Source of the DNA: Sipunculus nudus
Lineage: Eukaryota > Annelida > Sipuncula > Golfingiida > Sipunculidae
DNA length: 64,000 nucleotides
Assembly (NCBI GenBank): GCA_026874595.1
Contig: CM049317.1
Span: forward strand, 67,856,118 to 67,920,117
Direction: 5' to 3'
The translations under genes and the position numbers were made by a program. Shown here one piece after another: positions 1 to 12,235 of this stretch (position 1 is the stretch's first letter; the number at the start of each line of letters is the position of its first letter). The notes under the pieces were generated by a model that saw nothing but the letters and a program-made list of their open reading frames with translations, ran no database searches and had not been told where the DNA came from.

Positions 1-1994
1 CAAACCCAGTCAGATGTCTAAATCATTATTTTACTACCAAAAAATCAGTTTTAGGTATGTTTAACAAACAGACATAACCCTGAGATCATATGATATTAAA
101 AAGACATGACGTGCTAGTCGGTCCTGTCCGGTTTCGCTTGTCTTAGCAGGAAAGGACTTACATGCATTTATACGTTGCCGTCTCTAGTAGGACGACCTGC
201 ATGAAAAATATTCATGAAAGTCTCAAACTTTTGTTTTCTGGTTAACGTCTTACAATATATTGACAATGCATATTTTATTGTCTACTACTACCAGATTCAA
301 CCATATTCGCTGACTAAATATAAGATATGGTTTGTTATGCTACTTTTCTTTGACGTGAACAGCCATACAAAACCAACATAGCACCTTTTTTATGATTAAC
401 GGTGGTGGCACTGGACTTTTGTCATGGAACTACTCTGTGGGTAAGCCTCATATATGCACGTTTTTGGTCTTGAACTTTCGGAAATGAAGCAAAGTGTGTC
501 CTAAGGTGGTCCTTTTCCTTACTACTCCATATATCCAGAGATATTTCCAATTATTTCCTTTAAAAGGGGCTATCACAGCGCCACCTGTTAGTGCGTCAAG
601 GCAAAACAAGTTTTGTTACTCTGAATCAAGGCGGGAGTCCCTCCGCTATCTTGCTTCTCCGCATGTGTAACGCACGAGGGGAACAAAAAAGTTCCAGAGA
701 AGGTTTCCCAATATGTCAACAGTTCAGTAGAAAACGCCAATCTCAACGCCGAAACAAAATATATACACAGGTAGTGATGCATGCGTAATGATGAATTATA
801 TTTCGGACTTGAGAAGGATAAGGGTAAAGAAAGAATAAATTATTTTTAACACATTTTTCACCACCATATTTTTGTTTTAGTTTAAGGATCTTAACTTTTG
901 AGATGGGCACTTCCTTTATCCCGGCCGAGGGCCAGAGTAGTTAACTTGTATTTTAGGAGCCACCTTGTTCTAGAGCTTATGTGTGATTAAGATCTTGGCG
1001 GAGGTAAATGTGGAGTCTCAGGTTACATTTCTAGATTTATTTTTATTCAGATTCACAAAAAGATGATGCCTTGATGAAGGTTTTATAAAACCGTTGGCTC
1101 CCACATGATGAAAAATTTCATTCGAGGAATTTCTTTATCAGATACATGTATATGAATACCTATTTTGTGTGATTGTGTGCACCCGTGTTTGCAAGTAAAA
1201 TTGAATGCGTGTGTGTGGGTGCGTGTGTTTATGTGTGACTGTGGGAGAGAGAAGGGCTATCCATCATTAACATTTAACATACATTTTTAATTTAGACAAA
1301 GAACAGAGCAGGGAGTATAGATGTAAGTGCGAGGCGGGAGGTGTATATAGCTGAAGGCTGTGACGACACGGCTGACTGCCGTAATGATTGTTGTTGTCAT
1401 AAAAATACTTGCATTAAGATCAATATCTGCATTTCGTGACATATATATTTTTTCGTATTCACGATATACAGACTTAATGTCCTATAAGTATTTTTTTAAA
1501 TAATTGGAATTATAAAAGAGTTCGAGTAAAAAGAACGACTGTTATATTTTATATATGTAACTAAAGTTTAAATAATATGGTAATCAATGTGGTGTTACCA
1601 TATTAATTAAATTGTTTCTGAAAATTATTAATGTTTGCATTTTTTGCAAACATATTAACACATGTGATGTTATTCTGGTTTGATTTTGATTTTCAAACAG
1701 AACAAAGGGATTTTTTCAAATGTTTTTCGATATTCAAAGCTGGTGGCAGGGTATAATTAAGCTAGCAGCTAACACCTTTTTATGCAGTCGTAATTGGAAA
1801 ATTTACAGTTGTTATATTGGATTTGCGCAGTTGCAAAATTTAAAATGTACTTCCTGTCACATACTGGTAACCGGTTTTATGCGCATGAATAAATTATTGA
1901 ATTTAACCGATCACTCATATCAAGGCTATATATTATACACCATATAGTTTTCACTGGTATTAGTTTGCAAGCATTCGGTTATATGTCTGTAGCA

Positions 1995-2055
<61 letters not shown>

Positions 2056-2265
2056 TCATATTTCCATTTATAATTCATTCATTTTTATCATATAACAGAA
2101 TAGAGTAGAACAGTACTTTATTGTCCAATGCTTCAATATACAATTTGGAAACATTTTATGGAGAGAGCTGACATACATCACTTGACCACTACATCAAAAG
2201 ATACATCAGTCACATGTCACTTTCTTATTTACATATACACTAACACCTGTATAATAACATATAAT
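1..2265. other. non-coding, no gene seen
   Basis: AT-rich sequence with scattered stops in all frames. A purely TA dinucleotide run occupies 1998-2052. A GT-rich patch lies at 1205-1240. Short open frames here show no composition or motif suggesting a protein. Confidence 0.7.
1998..2052. repeat. (TA)n microsatellite
   Basis: Uninterrupted TA repeat of about 55 bp. Further TA tracts in the window are at 19881-19934, 23640-23697, 30751-30800 (interrupted) and 41071-41158. Confidence 0.95.
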
Positions 2266-4570
2266 AACTAGAATACGGGTAGTCGACAAGCGACTACGTG
2301 TATCCGCCTAAATCAGAGTGGAATGGGTGAAGTGAGGCATTGATTGAGTGGCAAAGGAAAATTGAGTGTTGCATATTAGCATTGATGTCTGCAGCCAAAT
2401 TGTGTATGTAGGTTTCTCCCCATACCACAAAATCCAGAAAGCTGTCCAAGTTGTATACATATGCAAAATTTAAGGCAGATAAGTCAAACCACTACATGTA
2501 TATGAGTGATTTTAGCCCGTTGCAGACAAACAGATGGACGCTGAGCAAAAATGGTTGCAGGTGACGCCACCAGTTTTGCGTATGATAAAGAGCTATGTGA
2601 GAACTATACACATGCAAAACTTTGGCCCAATCGGTCAAACGGTTCCCAAGATATGAGCTTGGATGTCTGCTGCATAAACTAGAATGCAGGTGGCACCACC
2701 TGTCATAAAATCAAGAGAGCTGTCGGGGATGTATAAACCTGCAAAATTTTAGGCAGATATGTCAAAACACTGCCGAGATATGAGTGATTTTATCCCATGG
2801 CAGACAGACAGACAGGAGCTGTGCAAAATGGCTGCAGGTGGTGCCACCAGTTTTGCGTATGATGAAGAGCTATGTGAGATCTATACACATGCAAAATTTT
2901 GGCCCAATCCGTCAAACGGTTCCCGAGATATGAGCTTGGATGTCTGCAGCGTAAACGTGAATGTTGGTGGCGCCACCTGTCATAAAATCAGAAAAGCTAT
3001 CCAGGATGTTTACGCATGCCGAATTTCAGGTGAATTAGTCTAGTCACTGCAGAGATATGAGTGATTTTAACCCAAGGCAGACGAACAGATGGACACTGTG
3101 CAAACATGGTTGCAGGTGGCGCCACCAGTTTTTGTGTATGTTATAAAGCTCTCCAAGGGCTACATTTGTGCAAAAAAATTTTCCTGATCGGTCAAACGGT
3201 TCCCGAGATATGAGCTTGGATGTCTGCAGCGTAAACGTGAATGTAGGTGGCGCCACCTGTCATAAAATCAGAAAAGCTATCCAGGATGTTTACGCATGCC
3301 GAATTTCAGGTGAATTAGTCTAGTCACTGCAGAGATATGAGTGATTTTAACCCAAGGCAGACGAACAGATGGACACTGTGCAAACATGGTTGCAGGTGGT
3401 GCCACCATTTTTGTGTATGTTATAAAGCTCTCCAAGGGCTACATTTGTGCAAAAAAATTTTCCTGATCGGTCAAACGGTTCCCGAGATATGAGCTTGGAT
3501 GTCTGCAGCGTAAACGTGAATGTAGGTGGCGCCACCTGTCATAAAATCAGAAAAGCTATCCAGGATGTTTACGCATGCCGAATTTCAGGTGAATTAGTCT
3601 AGTCACTGCAGAGATATGAGTGATTTTAACCCAAGGCAGACGAACAGATGGACACTGTGCAAACATGGTTGCAGGTGGCGCCACCAGTTTTTGTGTATGT
3701 TATAAAGCTCTCCAAGGGCTACATTTGTGCAAAAAAATTTTCCTGATCGGTCAAACGGTTCCCGAGATATGAGCTTGGATGTCTGCAGCGTAAACGTGAA
3801 TGTAGGTGGCGCCACCTGTCATAAAATCAGAAAAGCTATCCAGGATGTGTACGCATGCCGAATTTCAGGTGAATTAGTCAAGTCACTGCAGAGATATGAG
3901 TAATTTTAACCCAAGGCAGACGAACAGATGGACACTGTGCAAACATGGTTGCAGGTGGCGCCACCAGTTTTAGTACATGTTATAAAGCTCTCCAAGGGCT
4001 ACATTTGTGCAAAAAAATTTTCCTGATCGGTCAAACGGTTCCCGAGATATGAGCTTGGATGTCTGCAGCGTAAACGTGAATGTAGGTGGCGCCACCTGTC
4101 ATAAAATCAGAAAAGCTATCCAGGATGTTTACGCATGCCGAATTTCAGGTGAATTAGTCTAGTCACTGCAGAGATATGAGTGATTTTAACCCAAGGCAGA
4201 CGAACAGATGGACACTGTGCAAACATGGTTGCAGGTGGCGCCACCATTTGTTGTGTATGTTATAAAGCTCTCCAAGGGCTACATTTGTGTAAAAAAAATT
4301 TCCTGGTCGGTCAAACGGTTCCCGAGATATGTGGGTTTATGTGTGGAAACAGACGCACAAACGGACGCAGAGCGCAGAGGAAAGGTCAGAGGTCAAAAAA
4401 AAATCGGGGCGCAGCAGTTCACATGTGACCCGAACATAATCCCGGGTTTCGTAAAATTCCGCCCAGCGGTTACGGAGGAGTTCTCCGGACACCTACGCGG
4501 CGGCGGCGGCGGCGGCGGCGTGCAGCTGAAAACATAGTATCCGCAAAACTCTGTTTTGGCGGATACAATT
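2266..4570 (+). mobile_element. family-C non-autonomous element with 280-bp internal satellite
   Basis: It begins AACTAGA, followed by a hairpin (GTAGTCG...CGACTAC, 2279-2297) and the arm TGTATCCGCC (2299-2308). It ends with a GGC microsatellite (4499-4519) and a hairpin GTATCCGC...GCGGATAC (4537-4566), then AATT. The last arm GGCGGATACA is the reverse complement of the 5' arm. Internal 280-bp tandem units fill most of it. There is no coding capacity. Architecture matches tandem-repeat-containing pearl/HINE-like elements of bivalves; class assignment is inference. Confidence 0.7.
2506..4340 (+). repeat. 280-bp tandem satellite, about 7 units, each two ~140-bp half-units
   Basis: The marker GTGATTTTA recurs at 2506, 2784, 3061, 3341, 3620, 3900 and 4180 (spacing 277-280). 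Units 3-7 are nearly identical and the first two are diverged, as expected if central units are homogenised. Each unit contains two related halves marked by the palindrome GGTGGCGCCACC (for example 3116 and 3246). The identical 62-70 codon open frames on the minus strand are by-products of the repeat. Confidence 0.92.
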
Positions 4571-5839
4571 AAAATATACATCTTACACTGTTGTATTTAT
4601 CGGCACCTACATACACATGTAAAAGCATCGCACAAATATTGAACGTTATACATATACTCTTAATTGCTTAGTCAGGTTGACTGGTTCCATATCATCAAGC
4701 CCATTATATAAGTAAGCTAATGTGTATATATATAAACTCGTGATCAACTTTAATGATTCTGACTTGTTATAAACTTTATTTATTTTTCATGGATCGTACA
4801 ACTAGTCATAATAACTAATACGAGGCACTCTCGATGGCTCGGATCTTGGCGCTCGGTAGTTGGTAAGGGTGGAGGAAACCGGATTCTGACTTAAAATTAA
4901 CCGTCCCCTGTCGCTGAAGACACTGTTTCCTTTGCTTTTTACCACTTTACAGATGGGCTCTATAGGTCTCGTTTTATGCGGACAGTGAACGTTTAATTAC
5001 ATTTTTCTGCATGATAAGGGATTGTATATCTTAAAGCATACATTTTTGAGCTTATGTGTATTTTTCCTTAAACAAATATACCCTGACTGGTAGAAGAGTT
5101 GATAAGGTCTGTCCCTCTTTTCAGCCTGATGTCAGTTTTTTCTGGATTTTATTTTATTAATGTCTTTGAAAATGATATATAGATATTGTGTACATTTTAC
5201 ACGATCTCTTGAATCTACCTTTACCTTCGATTCAGATAACAGATAATTGTTAATTACTCTTATAATAAAATGCCTTGAGGAAATGATAAAATTTTTTTTA
5301 TATGCACGAGCGAAGGTTTCTTGAATTAACCCGAAGTGGTTTGAAACAACGTTAGAAGTCTCATGCCTCTTGACGCTAAACACCCCTACGAGAAACTGCA
5401 GAGGGAAAGCCAGCGCGAAAATTGAAACCATGAAACACAACCAAAGGATAAGTATATATTATATCATAGTTCCACATTTCCCCCTTTTTACTCACTATTC
5501 ACTGTTTGTGGTTATGAAAGGAAGAGAGAGACAGACAGAAAGACAGACAGACAGGAATCTTCAAGAAATACAATCCGCTGACTTCCTCACTGATTTATGA
5601 TTTAAGTGGCTACAAGCCAAGCAGAGCAACACCCGTCAGTCGCGAGGAATTGATTTAATGAATGCTTAAAAACACTATGGCAGTACACTTGATATTAACA
5701 CTGTAAATAATGACGTCGCTGTACCGGGATGGTACGTACCACTGAAGCATCAGAAAAACAATTATGTGAGAATACCTGGAACATATACAGGTGTGCGTCA
5801 TATACATGCACTTTCTCTTTCACCTTCTCCATAATTGGG

Positions 5840-5894
<55 letters not shown>

Positions 5895-6289
5895 TGGGAT
5901 TAGGCATAGTCACCCTATACATATAATGTGTTTGGCATCCCGTACGGCCAGCTGTTCACAAACATTTCCTGTAGAAATTATGTGATTTCATTGCGTACAT
6001 ATTAACGAACTGTTGGTAATTTCGGCTGAGGAAAGTTCTTATGAAGCATCTATGATGGATGTATCAGCTTTTTTATCTCCAAATTGTTAGTAAACATACA
6101 ACATGCACCAATGTTAACAAGCAAATAAAACCATGTAACCTAAGATGGTTGGTTGCATATGTACAGAAGTTGATAGGTCACAAATGGCAAAAACTCTCTT
6201 TGCAAAACTCTGGTTCCTATGAATTGCTGCCACAAGCCCATTTTGTATATGTTTGAATTATAATCTGGAAAAATCAGAATACATAGGGT
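4571..6289. other. non-coding with tetranucleotide microsatellites
   Basis: No gene seen. Simple repeats: GACA-rich at 5522-5560, and (CTGT)n passing into (CT)n at 5841-5891. At 4862-4890 the string GGGTGGAGGAAACCGGATTC resembles a motif common in bivalve repeats; it may be a degraded SINE or similar (weak). Confidence 0.5.
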
Positions 6290-6630
6290 AACACAGATCA
6301 CGTCATAATATGCAAGGTGATCAGGATAATGCCAGATCAGAATACACAGCGTAACACAGATCTGTCAGAATGTTAAAAGGTAATCCAGATAAATACGGCA
6401 TCAAGTGGCACAGCATAACATAGATCATATCAGAATGTGAAAAGGTAATCCGGACAAGTACCGGATCTGAATGCACAGCAAACACAGATCAGGTCATAAT
6501 ATGCAAAGGTAATCCAGATAAACACGGCATCAAGTGGCACAGCATAACATAGACCATATCAGAATGTGAAAAGGTAATCTGAATAAAAATTCAGAATAGA
6601 AGGCAAAGCGTAAGTCAGAGTCAGGTTCCT
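6290..6630. repeat. short tandem repeat, ~60-bp and longer units
   Basis: Recurring phrases AACACAGATCA, AATATGCAAGGTGATC and GGCACAGCATAACATAGA form diverged units at the left edge of the block. They are not found again in the window. Confidence 0.7.
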
Positions 6631-6639
6631 TTAAGGTGA

Positions 6640-8160
6640 CACACATAAAAACTAGACGACCATAGGTCGAACGCTTGCCGGAAATCGGAAGTGAAACACA
6701 GACGGAGAGACAGAACATATTGTCAGTTTTCTATTAATGGAATGACTCTCAGGGACATTGCTGAAAATATGTGGCCCGTAGAATGACATATGAGACAAAA
6801 GAACAGGCAAGCAGACAAAGCTGACAACAAAAGACGAACAGACAGACATACTGACTTTGTGAGACAAGATTATCACCAGATGACTTAACCTAGTTATGGA
6901 GAAGATTCAAAGAAAGAAAATGAGTTATAATTTATGTAATTTAGATTTTTAGTTTTGGAGGTATGGCCAATACAATGGTATGTGTGTGATGGTCGTGTGC
7001 AGCGCCCACTAGTTGCCATATCCCGATAATGAAAAAATCATTTCTAGATATTAGTGTAAGACATTAGATGTAATAGTTTCAAAAGGATTCCGTCAAAACT
7101 GTGGCCTATAGAATGCTATATGTGAGACGCAAGAACCAGCAAGCAGGCGAATTTAAGGACAACTGACAAACAGACGGACACACTGACAAAGTGACAGAAG
7201 ATTGAAACCAGATGCCTTAATCAGGTTAAGGAGAAGACTCAAAGGAAGAAAAATGCTACAGTTTATGTAACTGAGGTTTATAGTTTTGGAGATATTGCCA
7301 AAGCATGATATGTTGGGAGAGGTTCGAGTTCAGCGCCCTCTAGCGGCCATATCCGGAAAATGAAAAATTGGTTTCGAGATATTAGTGTAAGACTTAAGAT
7401 GTAATAATTTCAAAAGGATTCTTTCAAAACTGCGGCCTGTAGAATGCTATATGAGAGACGCAAGAGCAAGCAGGAGAATTTGAGGACAACTGACAAACAG
7501 ACGGACACACTGACAAAGTGACACAGGATTGACACCAGATGATATTACTAGATCGTGGAGAAGACTCAGGGGAAGAAAATAAGCCATAGTTTCTGTAATT
7601 GAGGCTTTGGGTTTTAGAGATATGGTCAATATAATGATATGTGTGTGAGGGTCATGTGCAGCGCCACCTAGCGGCCATATCCGGAAAATGAAAAATATGT
7701 TTTGAGATATTTCTGTAAAACATAATATGCATCAGTTTTCAAATGCTTCTTTAAAAAACTGTGGCCTGAAGAATGCTATTGTTAGACGCAAGAACCTGCA
7801 AACAGGCGTTTTCAGGACAACTGAGAAACAGACAGACACACTGAAAAAGTGACACAAGATTGAGACCAGATGACATTATCAGTTTATGGAGAAGACTCAG
7901 AGGAAAAAAATAAGCTATAGTTTATGTAATTGAGGCTTTCGGTTTTAGAGATATGGCCAATGTAATGATATATGTGTGAGGGTCGTATGCAGCGCCCCCT
8001 AGCAGCCATATTAAAAAAATGAAAAAACAATTTCGAGATATTAGTGTAGGACTTATGATATTTCAGTTTCAAAAAGATTCCTGAAATAATGTGGCCTTTG
8101 GCGCAAGATGAATGCAATCTCGAAATATCTCTATTCACGAGATATTTTACGAGATACTGC
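6640..8160. repeat. ~330-bp tandem units, left copy
   Basis: The marker 'GTGGCC..TAGAATG' recurs near 6771, 7102, 7432, 7760 and 8090, spacing about 330. Each unit has a GACAAACAGACGGACACACTGACAAAGTGAC stretch and ends with a CAGCGCC-C-CTAG(C/T)GGCCATAT motif. A second run of the same units occupies 15945-17460. Confidence 0.88.
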
Positions 8161-8490
8161 AAGACTTGTAATAAAATCTTGTAGTACTAGTTGAATGCTA
8201 CCTGATACAAAAAACTAGGTCTCTCTAGCTTTAAAACTGACAAAGTTAGAAAAATAAGACCCCTTAATTTCGAATATCATGACTTTTCCCCCAAAATTTG
8301 TAACCATGGTTACGGCAAATTTGAGTCAGCTACACACCAGATGACAGGCCTTGGAATGACGATTAAAATGAGCTATTGTTGAAGTAGATACGACTAATAG
8401 TCACAAAGATATGAAGAAAAAAACGTTTTGAGAAGTTTTGATGACCTTGACCTTGACCTTTAACTTATTTTGACCAAAAACAATAGGGCA
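8160..8490 (+). repeat. tail module (six copies in block)
   Basis: Shared phrases: CTCTAGCTTTAAAACTGACAAAGTTA, GTAACCATGGTTAC palindrome, GAC(G)AAAA-ATGAGCTATTG, TGACCTTGACCTTTGACC and CAAAAACAATAGGGCACCTAG. Copies at about 8225-8490, 9675-9960, 11520-11780, 13800-14085, 15600-15860 and 17500-17790. Each is followed by a CAAA/CAGA tract and a CTTGCCGG-type hairpin or half-hairpin. Confidence 0.82.
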
Positions 8491-8556
8491 CCTAGAATTT
8501 TGTTTGTCCATCATCCCTGTAAGTTTCAAGGTGATTGTGGCGAAATTGTGGCCAGG

Positions 8557-8850
8557 AGAGTGATGACAAACAAACAGACAGACAGACAGACAAACAGACA
8601 TACGCAACTGACCAATATGCTTGCCGAAATCTTTGATTCCGGCAAGCAACAAACAGACAGACAAACAGACATACGCAACTGACCAATATGCTTGCCGAAA
8701 TCTTTGATTCCGGCAAGCAACAAACAGACATACGCAACTGAGTAATATGCTTGCCGAAATCTTTGATTCCGGCAAGCAACAAACAGACAAACAGACATCC
8801 GCGACTGACCAACCAGCTTGCGAAAATCGAAGATTTCCGGCAAGCAATAA
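8557..8850 (+). repeat. hairpin minisatellite cluster 1
   Basis: Four ~70-bp units, each (CAAACAGACAGA)n + TACGCAACTGACCAATATG + a palindrome whose arms are CTTGCCGAAATC and GATTTCCGGCAAG (loop TTT or GAA). Other clusters: 11848-12235, 12888-12978, 14150-14456 and 17858-18013. Confidence 0.88.
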
Positions 8851-8884
8851 AGTTGTGACTGTGCCTCCAACATGTATGATCATA

Positions 8885-9080
8885 GATGGGGCCCGGAAAG
8901 GCCGTCACGCACCGCTGCACTTGCCGGCCGCCCACCGTAAGGACCCTGCCGGCACTTGCGGCGACGGCACGTGACTTCGTGGTTTGGTGAAACACGGCGC
9001 GAGATTTGACGAGACTTACAATGCGACCCCTGAATGTGACTGCGAGTGTCAGCCGCTATCCGGCGCTGCAAGCCATGTGT
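8885..9080. repeat. GC-rich island module (three copies)
   Basis: A strongly GC/CpG-rich stretch (GGGCCCGGAAAGGCCGTCACG, GGCCGCCCACCGTAAGGACC, GGCGACGGCACGTG) stands out from the AT-rich surroundings. Copies at 8885-9080, 13010-13215 and 14497-14700, each right after a hairpin cluster. Open frames cross it but none is conserved as a protein. Confidence 0.8.
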
Positions 9081-9089
9081 CTGTAGCGT

Positions 9090-9640
9090 AAAAAATGACA
9101 GAATTATAGGCATTTCTTTGAATGGTCACGTGTTCTCGTTTCACGAGAAACGGCGCGAGATATGACGAGACTTGCGATTGAATGGCTTAGAACTAGAGGG
9201 ATGCTGTCTAACGCCAAAAACCCGACCTTTCTATGGCAAATATCAACAGAGATAGAAGCTGGAAAACTCCGAATTTTCAGATTGTCAAGTTTTACCCCAA
9301 AATTTGGTAACCATGGTAACGGTAGCACAAAGGAACACGTGCGAAGGGATAAGCCAATGTTCCTAGTTTCAGATACGACCAAAAAAATGGTGTCACGTTT
9401 AATATTTTTTGAGATATTGCAGAAAAATGATATGTTACAGTGTTTCATGTACCACGCCCCCTGGTGGCTATTTCCAAAAAATGAAAAATTGGTTTCGAGA
9501 TATTTCTAAATAACACAAAATATGTCATTTTCAAAGTCATAGTTTAAAAAATGCGACCTGTAAGCCATGTTTAATGAAATCTCTCAAATTCTCGTTTGAC
9601 GAGAAATGGTGCGAGATTTTACGAGACTTTCACTTGTATA
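9090..9640. repeat. ~500-bp module (three copies)
   Basis: Copies at 9090-9640, 13205-13730 and 14695-15250, about 85-95% alike by eye. Contains TCTCGTTTCACGAGA palindrome, AATTTGGTAACCATGGTAACGG and ACGCCCCCTGGTGGCTATTTCC. Related open frames in the copies are parallel by-products of the duplication. Confidence 0.82.
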
Positions 9641-10239
9641 ATAAAAAGCTTATTTAGTACTATCTGATGCAAAAAATTAGAACTCTCTAGCTTTAAAAAT
9701 GACAAAGTTAGAAAAATTAGACCTTTTATTTTCGAAAATCATGAGTTTCCCCCCAAAATGTGTAACCATAGAAACAGCAGATTTCAGCAACATATATATC
9801 AGAAGAATGGCCTTGGAATGACGATTAAAATGAGCCATGTTTGAAGTGGCTATGACAAATAGTAATGGAGATATGAAGAAAAGAGCACTTTAGGAACTTT
9901 TGATGACCTTGACCTTGACCTTTGACCTTTATTGCCCAAAAACAATAGGCTTCTTGCATTTTTGATTTTACACAAACTGTGAAAGTTTGAAAGCGATGGG
10001 ATCAAAATTGTGACCTGTAGAGACTGGACAGACAAACAAACAAACAAACAAGATGACCAGAGGCCACGCGCTTGCCGGAAATGGAAATGATACAGACAGA
10101 TAGACAGAGAGTGCATGTAGAAACAGTCATATGAATGAGCAACATTGTGGGGGCAGCAGAAACGGATAATATGTTTATTTATGCATGCTGACCTTTAACA
10201 GCTGCATATCTTTCTAGTGTAAAAGGGACCAAGTTCAAT

Positions 10240-11515
10240 ATTTTTTCATTGAAATCCCGTTAATCTCGTTTGAAAAGAAGCAGTGAGACGTTTTCAGGTT
10301 TGTCATGTCAAGCTGTTCATATGTGACAAAATGCCGAAAACTAGAACTACTTTGTTGTAAAAGGCGCCAAGTTATAAGCATTTCAGTGACATCTCGTTTG
10401 TTCACGTTGCACAAGATATGGTGCGAGATTTGGGCAGACTTATGGCTTTATTCTAATCAAGCAGTTCATATGTGACACAATGCCGAAAACTAGACCTTCG
10501 TACCTGTAAAAATCGCCGAGTTAAAAGGATTTTGGTGAAATCTCGTGTTTTCTCGTTTGACGAGATACGGTGCGAGATTGTGCCTGACTTGGAGTTCTGT
10601 CATGTCAAGCGGGTCATGTGGAACTAAATGCCGAAAACTAGACCTGTCTAGCTGCAGTTCCGTGAAATGTCGTGTTTTCTCGTTTGACGGGATACGGTGC
10701 GAGATTTTGCCTGACATGCATGTCTGTCGTGTCAAGCTGGTCTAGTGGAACAAAATGCCGAAAACCAGACTGTCTATAAAACTCGCCGAGTTATAACCAA
10801 TGCCGTGAAATCTCATGTTTTCTCGTTTGACGAGATACGGTGCGACATTCGGCCTGACTTTCAGTTCTGTCATATCCAGCAGGTCATGTGAAAGAAAATG
10901 CCGAAAACTAGACCTGTCTAGCTGTAAAACTCGCCGAGTTATAAGTATTTCCGTGAAATCTCGTGTTTTCTCGTTTGACGAGATAGGGTGCGAGATTTGG
11001 CCTGACTTGCACATCTATCGTGTCAAGCTGGTCATGTGGAAGGAAATGCCGGAAACCAGACGTGTCTAGCTGTAAAACTGGCCGAGTTATAAGCATTTCC
11101 GTGAAATTTCGTGTTTTCTCGTTTGACGAGATACGGTGCGAGATTTTGCCAGACTTGCATATCTGTCGTGTCAAGCTGGTCTAGTGGAACTAAATGCCGA
11201 AAACCAGACGTGTCTAGCTGTAAAACTGGCCCAGTTATAAGCATTTCCGTGAAATCCCGTGTTTTCCCGTTTGATGAGATACGGTGCGAGATTTGGCCTG
11301 TCTTGCAGTTCTGTCGTGTCAAGCTTGTTTGGTGGAACGAAATGCCGAAAACCAGACCTGTCTAGCTGTAAAAGTCGCCGAGTTATGAGCATTTCCGCGA
11401 AGTCTCGTTTTTTCTCGTTTGACGAGATATGGCGCGAGATTTGGCGTGACTTTTACTTCTGACGTATCAAGCTGGTCATGTGGAACAAAATGACGAAAAC
11501 TAGATCTGCCTAGCT
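10240..11515. repeat. ~147-bp tandem units, main run
   Basis: Eight to nine units marked by TTTCTCGTTTGACGAGATA (an internal TCTCGT/ACGAGA palindrome), GTGCGAGATTTGGCCTGACTT, GTCAAGCTGGTCATGTGGAA and ATGCCGAAAACTAGACCTGT. Repeats recur about every 135-150 bp. A shorter run of three to four units lies at 12400-12890. Confidence 0.88.
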
Positions 11516-11847
11516 TAAAAACTGACAAAGTTACAAAAAAATGGTCGTGTTATTTCCAATTTCCATGATTTTTGCCCAAAAAATGTAACCATGGTAACGG
11601 CAAATTTAAGTAAGCTACATATCAAAAGAAAGGCCAGGTGATGACGAAAAAAATGAGCTATTGCAGAAGTGGATAAGCCTATTTATGGCGAAGTTATAGT
11701 GCAAAAACCGTTAACCACACCTGTCGTGACCTTGACCCTTGACCTTGGAGCAATGTTGACCAAAAACAATAGGGTTCCAGGGTGTTCGGTTGTCAATCAC
11801 CCCTGTAAGGGTCATGTCGATTGCTGCAAAATTGTGGCCAGGAGAGC

Positions 11848-12235
11848 GCAGACAAACAAACAAAAAAACAAACAAAAAAACAAACAAAAAAACAAACAGA
11901 CAAATGGACATACGCAACTGACCAACATGCTTGCCGGAAATCTTCCGGCAAGCAACAAACAGACAAACAGACATACGCAACTGAGTAATATGCTTGCCGA
12001 AATCTTTGATTCCGGCAAGCAACAAACAGACAAACAGACATACGCAACTGAGTAATATGCTTGCCGAAATCTTTGATTCCGGCAAGCAACAAACAGACAG
12101 ACAGACAAACAGACATACGCAACTGACCAATATGCTTGCGGAAATCGAAGATTTCCGGCAAGCAACAAACAGACAGACAAACAGACATACGCAACTGACC
12201 AATATGCTTGCGGAAATCGAAGAGGTCACGCGCTT
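11848..12235 (+). repeat. hairpin minisatellite cluster 2
   Basis: It begins with CAAACAAAAAAACAAACAAA tracts, then about five CTTGCCG...CGGCAAG hairpin units. The last passes into CGCTTGCCGGAAATGGAAATGA, also seen at 10072. The ~100 bp after it (12236-12340) duplicates 10080-10180. Confidence 0.85.

Noticed and set aside
3044-3815. Identical 62-70 codon open frames on the minus strand
   Set aside because: They follow the 280-bp satellite period exactly and are conserved only because the units are homogenised; no start context or protein motif supports them.
8557-8850. CRISPR-like array (palindromic repeats at regular spacing)
   Set aside because: Linkers are themselves CAAA/CAGA repeats and not unique spacers, no cas genes are present, and the window is clearly eukaryotic nuclear DNA.
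8401-8995. Cys/Leu/Val-rich open frames of up to ~167 codons on the minus strand (also 11711-12365 and 14013-14723)
   Set aside because: They are translations of CAAACAGACAGA tracts and hairpin units, similar in several frames, and stop where the repeat stops.
10490-11528. Series of 66-96 codon open frames on both strands
   Set aside because: They repeat with the ~147-bp tandem unit; neither strand shows coding-type substitution.
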